NCBI GenBank assembly: GCA_946555345.1
Contig: CAMNSS010000006.1
Span: forward strand, 1-64,000
Direction: 5' to 3'
DNA: 64,000 nt
From: an uncultured Eubacterium sp.
Lineage (GTDB): Bacteria > Bacillota > Clostridia > Peptostreptococcales > Anaerovoracaceae
Shown: positions 1 to 8,614 of the stretch, one piece after another
Layout of the letters: each line of letters begins with the position of its first letter
Numbering within the stretch: the first letter of the stretch is position 1
Made by a program: the position numbers and the translations under genes
The notes under the pieces: model-generated
Told to the model about the DNA's origin: nothing
The model's database searches: none
What the model saw: the letters and a program-made list of their open reading frames with translations, nothing else

Positions 1-49
1 GCACAGGTTTTATTTGGTTTTGAGTGCGCGGCGGCGCGGCGCGTAGGAT

Positions 50-163
50 GCGGTGACAACAGCGAAGAGGCCACACCTGTTCCCATACCGAACACAGCAG
101 TTAAGCTCTTCAGCGCTGATGATACCTGGCGGGGGACTGCCCGGGAAAGTAGGTCGTTGCCGC
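50..163 (+). rRNA. rrf: 5S ribosomal RNA
   Basis: The stretch contains the conserved 5S core (GAAGAGGCCACACCTGTTCC, then CCGAACACAGCAGTTAAGC). The ends are set by helix I: GCGGTGAC at the 5' end pairs with the GUCGUUGCCGC 3' end. At about 114 nt it is a normal bacterial 5S. It sits just before a tRNA-Glu gene, so it is probably the tail of an rRNA operon whose 16S and 23S lie left of the window; positions 1-49 look like the 23S-5S spacer. Confidence 0.95.
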
Positions 164-170
164 TTATTTT

Positions 171-245
171 GGTCCTATGGTCAAGCGGTTAAGACACCGC
201 CCTTTCACGGCGGTAACCCGGGTTCGATTCCCGGTAGGATCACCA
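171..245 (+). tRNA. tRNA-Glu (TTC)
   Basis: A cloverleaf can be drawn: acceptor GGTCCTA pairs with TAGGATC, the anticodon stem CCGCC/GGCGG encloses loop CTTTCAC with anticodon TTC, and the T arm is CCGGGTTCGATTCCCGG. CCA is encoded (243-245). It starts 8 nt after the 5S rRNA, so it is most likely co-transcribed with the rRNA operon. Confidence 0.97.
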
Positions 246-253
246 AAAGATAG

Positions 254-283
254 CCTGAACCAGTAAAGTGGTTCGGGTTTTTT
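254..283 (+). terminator. intrinsic terminator after tRNA-Glu
   Basis: CCTGAACCA and TGGTTCGGG form a 9-bp stem with a short loop, followed directly by a run of six T. It closes the 5S/tRNA-Glu transcript. Confidence 0.9.
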
Positions 284-443
284 AATTTATAAATAGATAC
301 AGGGTACTTTATTTTTGTACGGGAGCGGCATTTTCGATTTAAATATTCTGGTATGGGCGAAACCCTGCACGGGGCTGCTAAAAGGCAGTATCCTATTTTC
401 CCCTTATTTCTTTTATCATAAAGAGAGAAAGGAGCGGAAGAAG

Positions 444-779
444 ATGGAAAAAGAAAACTTTTTGTCGGAAAACCTGAGAGCATGCCAGCAATCGCGCGGG
501 ATGTCCCTCATGGAGTTTGCGAAAGAGCTTGATATACCAAAATCAACATTGCGGGCGATATTGAAGGACGGTAATACGACTCTTGAAACTGCAATCCGCA
601 TTGCGGTGAGCATGGGAATGGGGCTGGATAGCTTGGTACACGATAGGCAGTTTTCGGACAAGCAGTTCATCTTGAAGCATCTGGAGCAGGCAGGAGACTG
701 GTTTGTGTCCCTTCCTGAAGAAACGAGGGGGAAAATTGCAGAGTTGGTTGCGGAGCTCTGGAAGCTTATGAGTAAGTAA
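444..779 (+). CDS. XRE-family helix-turn-helix regulator
   Basis: A 111-residue protein with a Cro/CI-type helix-turn-helix in the first 65 residues (LRACQQSRGMSLMEFAKELD, then IPKSTLRAILKDG). The C-terminal 40 residues are helical and of unknown role. The ATG at 444 is chosen because GGAG lies at 431-434; an upstream in-frame ATG at 315 has no ribosome binding site. It stands alone behind the tRNA terminator, so target genes cannot be read from context. DNA binding is known for the family; ligand and operator are not visible. Confidence 0.8.
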   Translation: MEKENFLSENLRACQQSRGMSLMEFAKELDIPKSTLRAILKDGNTTLETAIRIAVSMGMGLDSLVHDRQFSDKQFILKHLEQAGDWFVSLPEETRGKIAELVAELWKLMSK

Positions 780-891
780 AATAGGGAACAGGCGTTGCGG
801 GGCGAAGCATTATTTCCTTCGTCCCGAAACCTTCGCTGAAATGATTCCGCCGGCCACTGCTGAAACGGGGGTAGCCGTTTTCCTGTTTCCT

Positions 892-1284
892 TTATCCCTT
901 TTGGAATAATTCGATCAATTCGCCGCTAGGCCCGGTCAAAAAAATGATTCGGATACCGCCGAAAAGTGGGGAATTGTATGGATTTTCTGTCCGGAATGTG
1001 TCAATGCCTTTTGCACGAAGCTCTTTTACCGTTTCGTCTACGTTTTCCACCGCAAAACAGAAATGTTCGCAGAGTCCGTTTCCCGCTGGCATCATTTCAG
1101 GATCGCTCGGGCAGACGAGTTCAATTGTGGTTTTTCCTTCAAACTCCATATGTAATAAGCGCTTGGAAAATCCATTTTCCAGCTCGAGAATGCCTTCTGC
1201 GCCTTTTTTGCCGCCGAACAGGGAGTAAAATTCGGCGGACTTGTTTAAATCGTTTGTGTAAAGTGCAATGTGTCCTAGATTCAT
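892..1284 (-). CDS. VOC-family (glyoxalase/bleomycin-resistance fold) protein
   Basis: A 130-residue single-domain vicinal-oxygen-chelate protein. The N-terminal beta-alpha unit (LGHIALYTNDLNKSAEFYSL) and C-terminal half with a late Glu (GPSGELIELFQ) are typical of glyoxalase I/epimerase relatives. His5, the ELV strand, HFCF and the final Glu are candidate metal ligands. A strong AGGAGG precedes the ATG. It is divergent from the HxlR-type gene, which may control it through the shared 150-190 bp region. Substrate unknown; methylmalonyl-CoA epimerase or a detoxification enzyme are alternatives. Confidence 0.8.
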   Translation of the reverse strand: MNLGHIALYTNDLNKSAEFYSLFGGKKGAEGILELENGFSKRLLHMEFEGKTTIELVCPSDPEMMPAGNGLCEHFCFAVENVDETVKELRAKGIDTFRTENPYNSPLFGGIRIIFLTGPSGELIELFQKG

Positions 1285-1473
1285 AATCAGTCCTCCTCAT
1301 GTAAACTTGTCTGGAAAGTCACCTGTTTGAACATTAATTATTGGGCTATTAATTGTCCTTTTGTTGTCTTATATTATCATTATACTGAATCAAGCTAGAA
1401 ATTCAAGAATGTGCTTTCAGGATAGACGCAAATCAAAATGGAAGCCGGTAGCGAATCAAATGGGAAACCTGTG

Positions 1474-1842
1474 ATGGTGACAACGATATGCGAAACGGGT
1501 TATGTATGTCCGGTAACGGTAACGGGCAAAGTGATGAGCGGTAAGTACAAGGCGGCTATTTTATGGAATTTGTATCAACGTACTTTGCGTTACGGCGGGA
1601 TTGATAAAATTGTGCCGGAGGTGACAGATAAAATGCTGTCGCAGCGGTTGGAAGAAATGAAGCCGCAGGGGCTTATTCCGGAGACGGTGTACCCGATCGT
1701 TCCGCCGAAGCCGGAATATGCCCTCACTGCATTTGGCGTGAGATTGATACCTGTGCTGGATGCGATGTGCGACTGGGGCGAGCAGTATTTGGAAAAGCTG
1801 GAGCAGGGGTCGTGCAGTGGCAGGAGTTGCCAGGAAAAATAG
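1474..1842 (+). CDS. HxlR-family transcriptional regulator
   Basis: A winged-helix protein of about 122 residues with the HxlR layout: an N-terminal CPV segment, GKYKAAILWNL, LRYGGIDKIVPEVTDKMLSQ as recognition region, and VYPIVPPKPEYALTAFG as wing. The start at 1474 gives the usual short tail before CPV; an in-frame ATG at 1438 would add 12 residues but has no clear ribosome binding site. It is divergent from the VOC-protein gene, a common HxlR arrangement, so it may regulate that neighbour. Many HxlR proteins sense quinones or aldehydes through the N-terminal Cys; here that is only a possibility. Confidence 0.8.
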   Translation: MVTTICETGYVCPVTVTGKVMSGKYKAAILWNLYQRTLRYGGIDKIVPEVTDKMLSQRLEEMKPQGLIPETVYPIVPPKPEYALTAFGVRLIPVLDAMCDWGEQYLEKLEQGSCSGRSCQEK

Positions 1843-2398
1843 GAAATAGGGGTTTTGCTCAAGCCCGGCGGTTAACACAGACTAATTTTTTAGGTTCAAC
1901 CGGGATGTGCATAAATGCTTAGTTTTGAATATATGTATTCAGTGGGTTTCGGTAAATTTCAGTGGTTTGCCAATGTGTTTTAGCGATGGTGATTGATGCG
2001 TGTTGACTGTTGGTGGTGGTTCGACGCTGCGCATCAGCTTTCGTTTATGGAGGCTGCATGCGCTGCCTTTTGCGTACTGCCTTTTCCTTTCACCAAAACA
2101 AAACCGGCCTCCAATCATTAGATTCTTGGTCTAACTTTTAGGGACCGGATCATTATTTTGCATCAGTTTGACGGTTTCCATAGACTTTGGGATGATTTTG
2201 AATACTCCTTAATCAATCTGCATTGTGCCATTTACATTTTGATAGAGAACCTAGAGAATCCCTCGTCATGGAGTTTTAGCCAGTTTCTCGTCTCATTATG
2301 GATGTTTTAATCTCTCAGGGCCTAATTTCCCGCAGCTCTGCTGCGGGGAGCTTCATTTTAGTTTGCGCTCTCATTTTATAATTGGCGGTTTATAAAAG
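1843..2398. other. intergenic region, 556 bp, no gene seen
   Basis: No convincing coding sequence on either strand. A strong inverted repeat, CCCGCAG-CTCTG-CTGCGGG, lies near 2328-2348. It could end transcripts arriving from either side, but neither flank has a clean T-run. Confidence 0.5.
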
Positions 2399-4105
2399 CT
2401 ATCCCCTCGTAATCGTCAAGTCGTTTTTGATCACTCTCTTCTCGCCGTCAAAGTATGTATATTCCGCATCTACTGTCATCATATCTTCTGCCGCAACTTC
2501 AAAGATGTCTTTGTTCAGCACCATGAAGTTTGCGATTTTTCCCGCTTCCAGTGAACCGATCTTATCCTGCAATCTCATGCGGGCCGCATTGTTGATCGTG
2601 TATCCTTTCAGCAGCTCTTCCAGGGTGTATTTTGCACCTTCCGGCTGGCGAACGCTTCCCGGGTATTTTTCCGGATTCAGCGGCAGCAGGGGATCGACCC
2701 TCGTCATTGCAGTCTGGATGCCGAAGAATGGATTTGCACGGATGGCTTCCTGATAGCTGAATACGTCGCTGGAAAACCCCAGCATTCCGCCGTTTGCCGT
2801 AAATTCACGGAAGTCATACATCGTATTCCAGCGGTCGATTCCCTGAAATTCCTGCGCAGCTTCTCCGAAGTAGCCGCCGGACCAGTGCGTGGACCAGTCG
2901 ATGAACATTCCAAGCTCAGCTGCACGCTTTCTGTCATCCGGATGCGTTAATTCGCAATGAGCGCCTGTAACGTAGATCTTCCAGTCATCTCCACAGATTT
3001 TTCTGGATTCTTCCAGTGCATCGACGACATTCCTGAACGCTCCGTCACAGATGATATGCAAATGCAGGTCGAGTCCTTCTTCGTTGCAACGCGTGAAGGC
3101 TTTTACCAAGTCATCCTTATACATATTGGCTTCGCCGCAGTTTTTTCCTTCCGGGTCGTTGCGGAATGGCTCCAGGCTCAAGCAGTCGCCCAGCTCGTTT
3201 GTTCCGTCGACAAAGATTTTGATCGTGTTGATCCCCACGTGTTCCGAAGTGTATTTTTCTTTCCAGTCTTTTGCTACTGCGATGGCATCTTCCAGGTCAT
3301 TGATTGTCCCGCATATGGAAGTCCCTTCATAGTACATTCCCAGTTTTCCTGCCCTGTCCAGCTCATAGAACATCTTCATGGACTCTTCGCCTTCCGTAAA
3401 TCCGTCCATCATGCCGGTAACGCCGTGCGCCTTGAAGAAATCCAGCAAAGGCTTGGTCATTTCTTCATCCGCATTTTCAGGCGGATACCAGCCGATTGCA
3501 TCGTAAATGCCGTGGTCTCCTTCTGGGCCTGATTCTTTGCACCATCCCGTGTATTCGCCATTTTCATCCTTTACAAATTCAGAGAAGCCCAGAGGGGAAT
3601 CTGCCTGCGGTACTCCGTTTTCATCCTTCAGCATTTCAAGTGCCATTGAGTTGTACCAGCATGCATGGTCAGTAAAGTCCTGGATTCTTGCCGGTCTGTC
3701 AGGGACGATTTCATCCAACACTTCTTTTTTAGGACCTTCCGGGCCGAATACTTCTGCAAAATAGTTTTCACAGAAGAAATAGGGCTTTTCTTCTTTTGGG
3801 TTTTCTTCGGCATATTTTTTAATGTTCGCCAGTAATTCGTCTTTGTCATGCGTAAGCGGCATGCGCACGCGGTAATGTGTTTTGGCAACGGTTACAGGAT
3901 GTGTATGCCCGTCGATGAATCCCGGAAGCACTGTTTTCCCTTCCAGATCGATGATTTCCGTTTCATCCTCTGCCATTGCTTTTGCTGTTTCATTATCGCC
4001 TACATATGCTAGCGTTTTTCCTGAAATGGCGATCGCCTCAGCCCATGGCTGTTTTTCATCGGATGTATAAATTTTTCCGTTTAATAAAATCTTATGAATT
4101 GTCAC
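2399..4105 (-). CDS. YtcJ-type amidohydrolase
   Basis: A 568-residue metal-dependent hydrolase of the amidohydrolase-3 (YtcJ) family. Visible parts are the N-terminal beta-sandwich strand, the metal-binding GFIDGHTHP near residue 65, a central LHLHIICDG strand-end, and a C-terminal YTINNAARMRLQDKIGSLEAG. The family hydrolyses C-N bonds of amides or cyclic substrates; this substrate is unknown. The start is a GTG with AAAGG about 12 nt upstream; no in-frame ATG is close. The upstream region has a promoter and the motif shared with the AraC and permease genes, so it probably belongs to their regulon. Confidence 0.85.
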   Translation of the reverse strand: MTIHKILLNGKIYTSDEKQPWAEAIAISGKTLAYVGDNETAKAMAEDETEIIDLEGKTVLPGFIDGHTHPVTVAKTHYRVRMPLTHDKDELLANIKKYAEENPKEEKPYFFCENYFAEVFGPEGPKKEVLDEIVPDRPARIQDFTDHACWYNSMALEMLKDENGVPQADSPLGFSEFVKDENGEYTGWCKESGPEGDHGIYDAIGWYPPENADEEMTKPLLDFFKAHGVTGMMDGFTEGEESMKMFYELDRAGKLGMYYEGTSICGTINDLEDAIAVAKDWKEKYTSEHVGINTIKIFVDGTNELGDCLSLEPFRNDPEGKNCGEANMYKDDLVKAFTRCNEEGLDLHLHIICDGAFRNVVDALEESRKICGDDWKIYVTGAHCELTHPDDRKRAAELGMFIDWSTHWSGGYFGEAAQEFQGIDRWNTMYDFREFTANGGMLGFSSDVFSYQEAIRANPFFGIQTAMTRVDPLLPLNPEKYPGSVRQPEGAKYTLEELLKGYTINNAARMRLQDKIGSLEAGKIANFMVLNKDIFEVAAEDMMTVDAEYTYFDGEKRVIKNDLTITRG

Positions 4106-4161
4106 TTTTCATACCAACCTTTCTTATTTTCCGATAGCCGTTTTTCTATGGCTGTATCATC

Positions 4162-4191
4162 ATTATAGCCATTTCCTGCAATTTGGCACAA
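4162..4191 (-). promoter_or_regulatory. predicted promoter of the amidohydrolase gene
   Basis: On the minus strand, TTGTGC (4191-4186) and TATAAT (4167-4162) are 18 bp apart. The 16-bp candidate operator at 4222-4237 lies 30 bp upstream of the -35 box. Confidence 0.5.
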
Positions 4192-4221
4192 TGGCTTTTT
4201 GTTGGCGTTTTCCATATTATT

Positions 4222-4237
4222 AACACGAAAACAGCAA
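4222..4237 (+). promoter_or_regulatory. candidate AraC-regulator site 1 (AACACGAAAACAGCAA)
   Basis: This 16-mer recurs with one to two changes upstream of the AraC gene (5276-5291) and the APC permease gene (7577-7592). Here it lies upstream of the -35 box, a usual activator position. Confidence 0.5.
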
Positions 4238-4297
4238 TATGCATCATGCGGCTTCCTGTTTTTTTGAAATCGTAAAAACGGAAAATAATTGGAGCGA

Positions 4298-5230
4298 TTA
4301 CAGGCTGTATCGGCCTAAAAATGTATTCATATAATGCGTCTGCATCAGTTTATCCAGCAGCAATGCGATGTCTTTCAGCTCCATTGCCTTCAAATTTTCT
4401 TCTTTTAAATCCCCATACTGGTTTCTGAATTGCTTCGGCGTGCATTTGTACCATTTCCGGAAGGCCGAATAATAGTATTTCACATCAGAAAATCCGCATT
4501 CTTCGGAGATTTCAAGGATTGTCTTATTCGTGTTCAATAGCAGGCTTTCAGAACTGCTTGCCCTGCAATATGCCAGCATTCTTCTGAAACCAACCGAATT
4601 TTTCCGCATGAGCTCAGACGCATATCCCGGCGCAACATTGATTTTTTTAGCAAGGTCTTCCATTGTGATCTTTTCTTTCATATGCGTCAGCAAATAATGG
4701 TTGATTTCCCTAATGCGGGCAAATTGATTGTCCCGGATATCGCGGCCTCTTGCATGGAAGTATAAAATATCAAAATGCGCTACGAAGGTATCAATGATTC
4801 TCTCTGTCGTAACGATCGTCATCTTGTCATCCCCGTCATCCGAAATATGCTTTAGTAGAGCGATCATCATCCCTTTCAACAGGTTGTGAGACTTGGTTGG
4901 ATATTCCATTTCGCTTTCGGCGCAGCCTTCGCAAACGAACAGATTGTCGCAGATAAAGGGATATTTGCCTGTAAAATGGTTCAGGTCAAAATAAAGCGAT
5001 ACGCATACATTCTCTCTCCCATCGTACAGATAGTAAGCATCCCGGTCAACCGATATGTATTCCCCTGCATGCAATGTAAATTCTTCATATGCGTAGGAGA
5101 ATTTTACGCTTCCTTTGAGGCAAAATATGATTTCCAGTACCCCTCTCTCATGCAAAGTGGTTGCAGTCTGTTTTGCGGAGTATACGCTGATGCTGAGGGG
5201 GGTGTTTCCGATTCGCTGAATTTTTCTCAT
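4298..5230 (-). CDS. AraC-family regulator with N-terminal cupin-like domain
   Basis: A 310-residue regulator. Residues 1-110 form a cupin-like ligand domain (FCLKGSVKFSYAYEEFTLHA, then GEYISVDRDAYYLYDG). Residues about 175-275 hold two helix-turn-helix units (MEDLAKKINVAPGYASELM and ILEISEECGFSDVKYYYSAF followed by CTPKQFRNQY). AAAGGGGAT precedes the ATG. It lies between the amidohydrolase and the DUF3237/permease genes, and a shared motif occurs before all three transcription units. Its own promoter has that motif over the -35 box, which suggests autorepression. The inducer is unknown. Confidence 0.88.
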   Translation of the reverse strand: MRKIQRIGNTPLSISVYSAKQTATTLHERGVLEIIFCLKGSVKFSYAYEEFTLHAGEYISVDRDAYYLYDGRENVCVSLYFDLNHFTGKYPFICDNLFVCEGCAESEMEYPTKSHNLLKGMMIALLKHISDDGDDKMTIVTTERIIDTFVAHFDILYFHARGRDIRDNQFARIREINHYLLTHMKEKITMEDLAKKINVAPGYASELMRKNSVGFRRMLAYCRASSSESLLLNTNKTILEISEECGFSDVKYYYSAFRKWYKCTPKQFRNQYGDLKEENLKAMELKDIALLLDKLMQTHYMNTFLGRYSL

Positions 5231-5262
5231 GGCAGGTATCCCCTTTCTAATTTGTTGCTGTT

Positions 5263-5291
5263 ATTATAGACTGCCAACACGAAAATAGCAA
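5263..5291 (-). promoter_or_regulatory. predicted promoter of the AraC gene with overlapping operator
   Basis: On the minus strand, TTGCTA (5291-5286), 17 bp, then TATAAT (5268-5263). The motif copy AACACGAAAATAGCAA (5276-5291) contains the -35 box. The arms GTTGCTGTT (5254-5262) and AATAGCAAC (5285-5293) form an inverted repeat with one mismatch across the promoter. Confidence 0.6.
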
Positions 5292-5302
5292 CGCAGGGCA
5301 TC

Positions 5303-5337
5303 AAAACAGCCGCAAAATAAATCTTTGCGGCTGTTTT
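5303..5337 (-). terminator. terminator below the DUF3237 gene
   Basis: AAAACAGCCGCAAA and TTTGCGGCTGTTTT form a perfect 14-bp stem with a 7-nt loop. It follows the minus-strand permease/DUF3237 unit and separates it from the AraC gene. Confidence 0.75.
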
Positions 5338-5388
5338 AACGTGTTTTAACGCCCTGTTATTTTGGGGGATTGGCTTTCTTTGCGGCAG

Positions 5389-5829
5389 TTAAAACATATA
5401 GACAGTCGTCAAAAGCTCGGACCAGCTTTTGATTTCCGTGTCATAAACGCAGACTTTTCGTTCCAGCCATTTGTACTGCTCTGCGTCTGTGCGGAATGAA
5501 ATCGTTCCTTTGTGATAGTACTGGTCAGGAGAGACATATTCTCCGGCTGCCATTTTTGTTTCCGTTTCATAATCCACATCGAATACGCCTTTTGTTTCCA
5601 TGATGATATGAGCGCCATCAGAAGTCTTGATTAAGGCAGTCGCTGTCAGGTCATTTTTGCCCGGATCTTTCATGTATACGATTCCCATGCCCACAGGCTC
5701 GATCGTCCCGTTGATTTTTCCCCGGACAGTTCCGCCGTCTGTGGGAACGATTAGTGCTTCCCCCAGGCAGGTTTCGCCCATTTCGATGTCATGCTCCTGG
5801 CTTAATGTGTACTCCATAATTTTTTCCAT
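5389..5829 (-). CDS. DUF3237-family protein
   Basis: A 146-residue soluble protein. The pattern GKINGTIEPVGMGIVYMKDPG, LIKTSDGAHIIMETKGVFD, ISFRTDAEQYKWLERKVCVYD resembles the DUF3237 beta-barrel family, which has no assigned reaction. AAGGAGAAAGGAC lies just before the ATG at 5829; a second ATG four codons in is possible. It is the last gene of a unit with the 61-residue membrane protein and the APC permease, so it may act on the imported compound or its product. Family assignment is by recognition, not alignment. Confidence 0.65.
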   Translation of the reverse strand: MEKIMEYTLSQEHDIEMGETCLGEALIVPTDGGTVRGKINGTIEPVGMGIVYMKDPGKNDLTATALIKTSDGAHIIMETKGVFDVDYETETKMAAGEYVSPDQYYHKGTISFRTDAEQYKWLERKVCVYDTEIKSWSELLTTVYMF

Positions 5830-5885
5830 TGTCTTTGTCCTTTCTCCTTGATGCGTGGAATCACGTTAGACAACAAAATCCGCAA

Positions 5886-6071
5886 CTATCTCTTTGCTTT
5901 TCGCAATCCCCAGAATGAGAAGATGGCGATGATGCCGCCTAACACGATCGGTACCATTCCTTTTTCGGGGACTACCTGGCTGAGCAGTCCCATGCGCACG
6001 ATGATGCCGAACAGCACACAGCATGAGGCAAGGATTCCGCATACCAGATTGATTACAGCCCTTAAATCCAT
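5886..6071 (-). CDS. small two-segment membrane protein
   Basis: A 61-residue hydrophobic protein with two likely transmembrane helices (AVINLVCGILASCCVLFGII and VPIVLGGIIAIFSFWGL) and a basic tail RKAKR. A clear AGGAGG precedes the ATG. It sits 25 bp after the APC permease stop and before the DUF3237 gene, so it is probably co-transcribed and could be an accessory of the transporter. No family is recognised. Confidence 0.65.
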   Translation of the reverse strand: MDLRAVINLVCGILASCCVLFGIIVRMGLLSQVVPEKGMVPIVLGGIIAIFSFWGLRKAKR

Positions 6072-6096
6072 GTCAAGACCCTCCTGCGACTACGAA

Positions 6097-7460
6097 TTAT
6101 TCGTCAAATCCCATTTCCGGCGGCAGTTCTTTGAAGCCCTTCGTTTTAATGCCCAGATAAATGATGCCAAGAACAGTCCATACAGCACCGATAATCTTAG
6201 CGCCGGCACCGGTAAAGAGAAATGCGAATACCAGGAACGCAACGCTGATCAATGGCAGGATTACATATTTAATCACTGCTGCGCCGCCTCTTTCCTTTCT
6301 CTTAACCCAGAACAGGGAAAAGACAGAAACATTTACCAGGATGAATCCGACGATAACGCCGAAGGATACCAAGTCCAAAGCTGCGCTCAGGTTGTTCACG
6401 CAAGCCATGCCGATGATCATTGGCAGGATCGTTGTCAGCAGGATGTTCTTTACAGGGGTATTGAATTTCGGCGATACAGATGCGAAAAACTGCTTCGGGA
6501 TGATGTTATCGCGTCCCATCCCATACAGAATACGGGAACCCGCTCCTACTGCGGCAAGGGAACAGATGAAGGAAGCGCAGTTATCTACCACGAAGAATAC
6601 ATCTGTCATCCATCCGTAACCGATCGCCGGATAGAATTCAAAGATTCCCGTATCCGGGTCTTGAATCTTCCAAATGCCTTCCGGCCAAGCAAGATTCATC
6701 ACATAAGCTGTGATGAAAAACAGAATTCCGGCACCGGCTACGATCAGCATGATTGCCTTGCCCATTACTTTGTCCGGGTTCTTGACTTCTTCTACCATTG
6801 TTGTTACTGCGTCGAATCCAACGAAGGATAAGCAGAGGATTGCAGCTGCGTGCATTACTTTGCTGAATCCAAATGTTTCAGGGTTATAAATGGCAGTCGA
6901 TGAGAACAGCGTGCCTGCTCCGCCGCCGCCGCAGACATAAACGATGCAGACGATGATGGTTGCTGCTGTAAAGATCAACTGTGCGGCGATGATAATCGTG
7001 TCTATCATCGAGGCAACACGTGCGCCGATAATATTCAGGATTGCGCAAACCGCAGCCACCACGACGACGATAAGCATTGCCGGGATCTGCGGGAAGTATT
7101 CATGTCCGTAGATTCCCAGCAGCAGGAAGCCTGCCATCGGCAGTAGCAGATAGTCCAGCAGCATAATCCATCCGGCGATGAATCCCACGTGCGGATTGAT
7201 TGATCTGTTTACATATATGTATGCAGAACCGGCAACCGGGAATTCCCTTACCATATACGTATAGCTCAATCCGGTAAATACCATAAGGATAGTCGTGATG
7301 ATAAGTGCGAGCGGGTAATGCCCGCCCGTTCCGCTTTCAGCGGTCCACAGGCCATAGTAGTTAAATACTACTGTCGGTGCAAGGTACGCAAGGCCAAAAC
7401 CTACCAGCAGCGGCAGCCAATGGTTCTTTTTAACTCGCCCTGTTTCTTTTGTTCGTTCAT
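6097..7460 (-). CDS. APC-superfamily amino acid/amine permease, frameshifted near the N-terminus
   Basis: The body (7284 to 6097, 395 residues) is a hydrophobic permease of the APC type, with GSAYIYVNRSINPHVGFIAG as the conserved segment after the third helix and about 11 helices. The frame continues upstream to about 7460, encoding HWLPLLVGFGLAYLAP and so the expected first helix, but has no start there. The only start with a good ribosome binding site (GGAGGG, ATG at 7460-7458) is in another frame and stops after 19 codons. One extra A in the AAAAA tract (7427-7431) would join them. Either a real lesion, slippage, or a sequence error. It heads a unit with the small membrane protein and DUF3237 gene. 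Confidence 0.75.
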
Positions 7461-7512
7461 TTTTCCCTCCTTAATAAATGAAATAATACCGATAATATTT
7501 ATATGAACACCA

Positions 7513-7542
7513 TTTATAGTATAACCGTCAATTTTTTGTCAA
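7513..7542 (-). promoter_or_regulatory. predicted promoter of the APC permease unit
   Basis: On the minus strand, a consensus TTGACA (7542-7537), 18 bp, then TATAAA (7518-7513). Confidence 0.6.
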
Positions 7543-7576
7543 ACAACGACGTTTATTGGTACTTTTGATGAAAAAG

Positions 7577-7592
7577 AACATTAAAACAGCAA
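7577..7592 (+). promoter_or_regulatory. candidate AraC-regulator site 3 (AACATTAAAACAGCAA)
   Basis: Matches the site before the amidohydrolase gene at 14 of 16 positions, in the same orientation, and lies 34 bp upstream of the permease -35 box. Confidence 0.5.
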
Positions 7593-8216
7593 TACTTTTT
7601 AGCGGATTCCATATCCTTTGCAGTCAAGGCGAAGAGCGAATTTTGCCTTAAATCTAACAGGCGTTTTGGCGTTTCCCTATCCGCAGCAGTCCCGGTAAGG
7701 ATTTAGGAGCGGGAGATGATGCCCTTTCGCACAAAAGCAGTTAAAGCGGCTGCTGTCATTTAGCGCTTGCTTGGAAAAGGCATAAAGCGCTGTCTGCTCG
7801 AGATGCCGGCGCATAACGTATGTGGAAAATAGGGATGATACAGCGAGCTGCGAGTTCTCAATCCTCTGTTTGCAACTCCCGTTCGCATATCCCTCCTAGA
7901 TTTGCAACAGGCAAAAAAGAGCAAACAGTATTCGCCTTTGAAAGTGAAACAGATCGGTATTCCCCGGGTACTTTGCGTACACTTTGAATCTTATATTTGC
8001 CTGTTTCTCCGGCATGGGAATCGCTGTTCATCGCCGCTTTTAGCCTTGGGGCAAGTCCCTAAATATACATATGGGTTTATTGGTAAACCATTGTATATAA
8101 GGGTGTTATAACGGTGGTTTATTGGTGTAGAAAATTTTAGAATGATAGAAATGCAAAGCGGCAGCAGCAGGCAAGCCGTGCCATTTAACACGCTCTTGTA
8201 GAATAGGAGGCATTTC
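7593..8216. other. intergenic region, 624 bp, no gene seen
   Basis: Short open frames here lack ribosome binding sites and family signatures. Only the far right end, with AGGAGG at 8205-8210, belongs to a recognisable (decayed) gene. Confidence 0.5.
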
Positions 8217-8575
8217 ATGGGAGCAATATACGGATATGCGCGCATAAGCGCACGGGATCGGAATGAAGACAGGCAACCGGCAAAGATTTTAACTGGCCGC
8301 TGTACCTCAAACCGTTGAAACGATTAAAGCCGGATGATTTATTGTACATCAAAAGCATCGACCGCCTGGGGCGGGATTACAAGGAGGTTTTGGAACAGTG
8401 GAGGATCTTGGCCAAGGAGAAGAAAATCGATGTTGTGGTGATGGATATGCAGCTTCTGGATACACGGCGGGGACGGATCGGAAAATTAGTCGATTATGAC
8501 ACCTAGGTGGCTTATTCTCTTTTGGCAGACATGACCCGATAAAAGCAGGCGTATGTAAAACGGGGGATTATGTGA
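8217..8575 (+). pseudogene. decayed serine recombinase (resolvase family)
   Basis: An ATG at 8217 with AGGAGG opens MGAIYGYARISARDRNEDRQ, the resolvase N-terminus with its YARIS segment, though the nucleophile Ser appears as the S of this motif. A deletion then removes about 25 residues and shifts frame. The conserved LLYIKSIDRLGRDYKEVLEQ and VVVMDMQLLDTRRG follow, and the rest (8500-8575) is broken by stops. An intact member would be about 190 residues or more. It is therefore a remnant of a mobile element or phase-variation invertase, and no partner element is visible. Confidence 0.85.
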
Positions 8576-8614
8576 AAATAATGATGGGACGCTAGGATCG
8601 AGGGGAAGGGGCGT

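Noticed and set aside
5848-6831. A 327-codon plus-strand frame opposite the permease unit
   Set aside because: It is the antisense shadow of three well-supported minus-strand genes with good ribosome binding sites.
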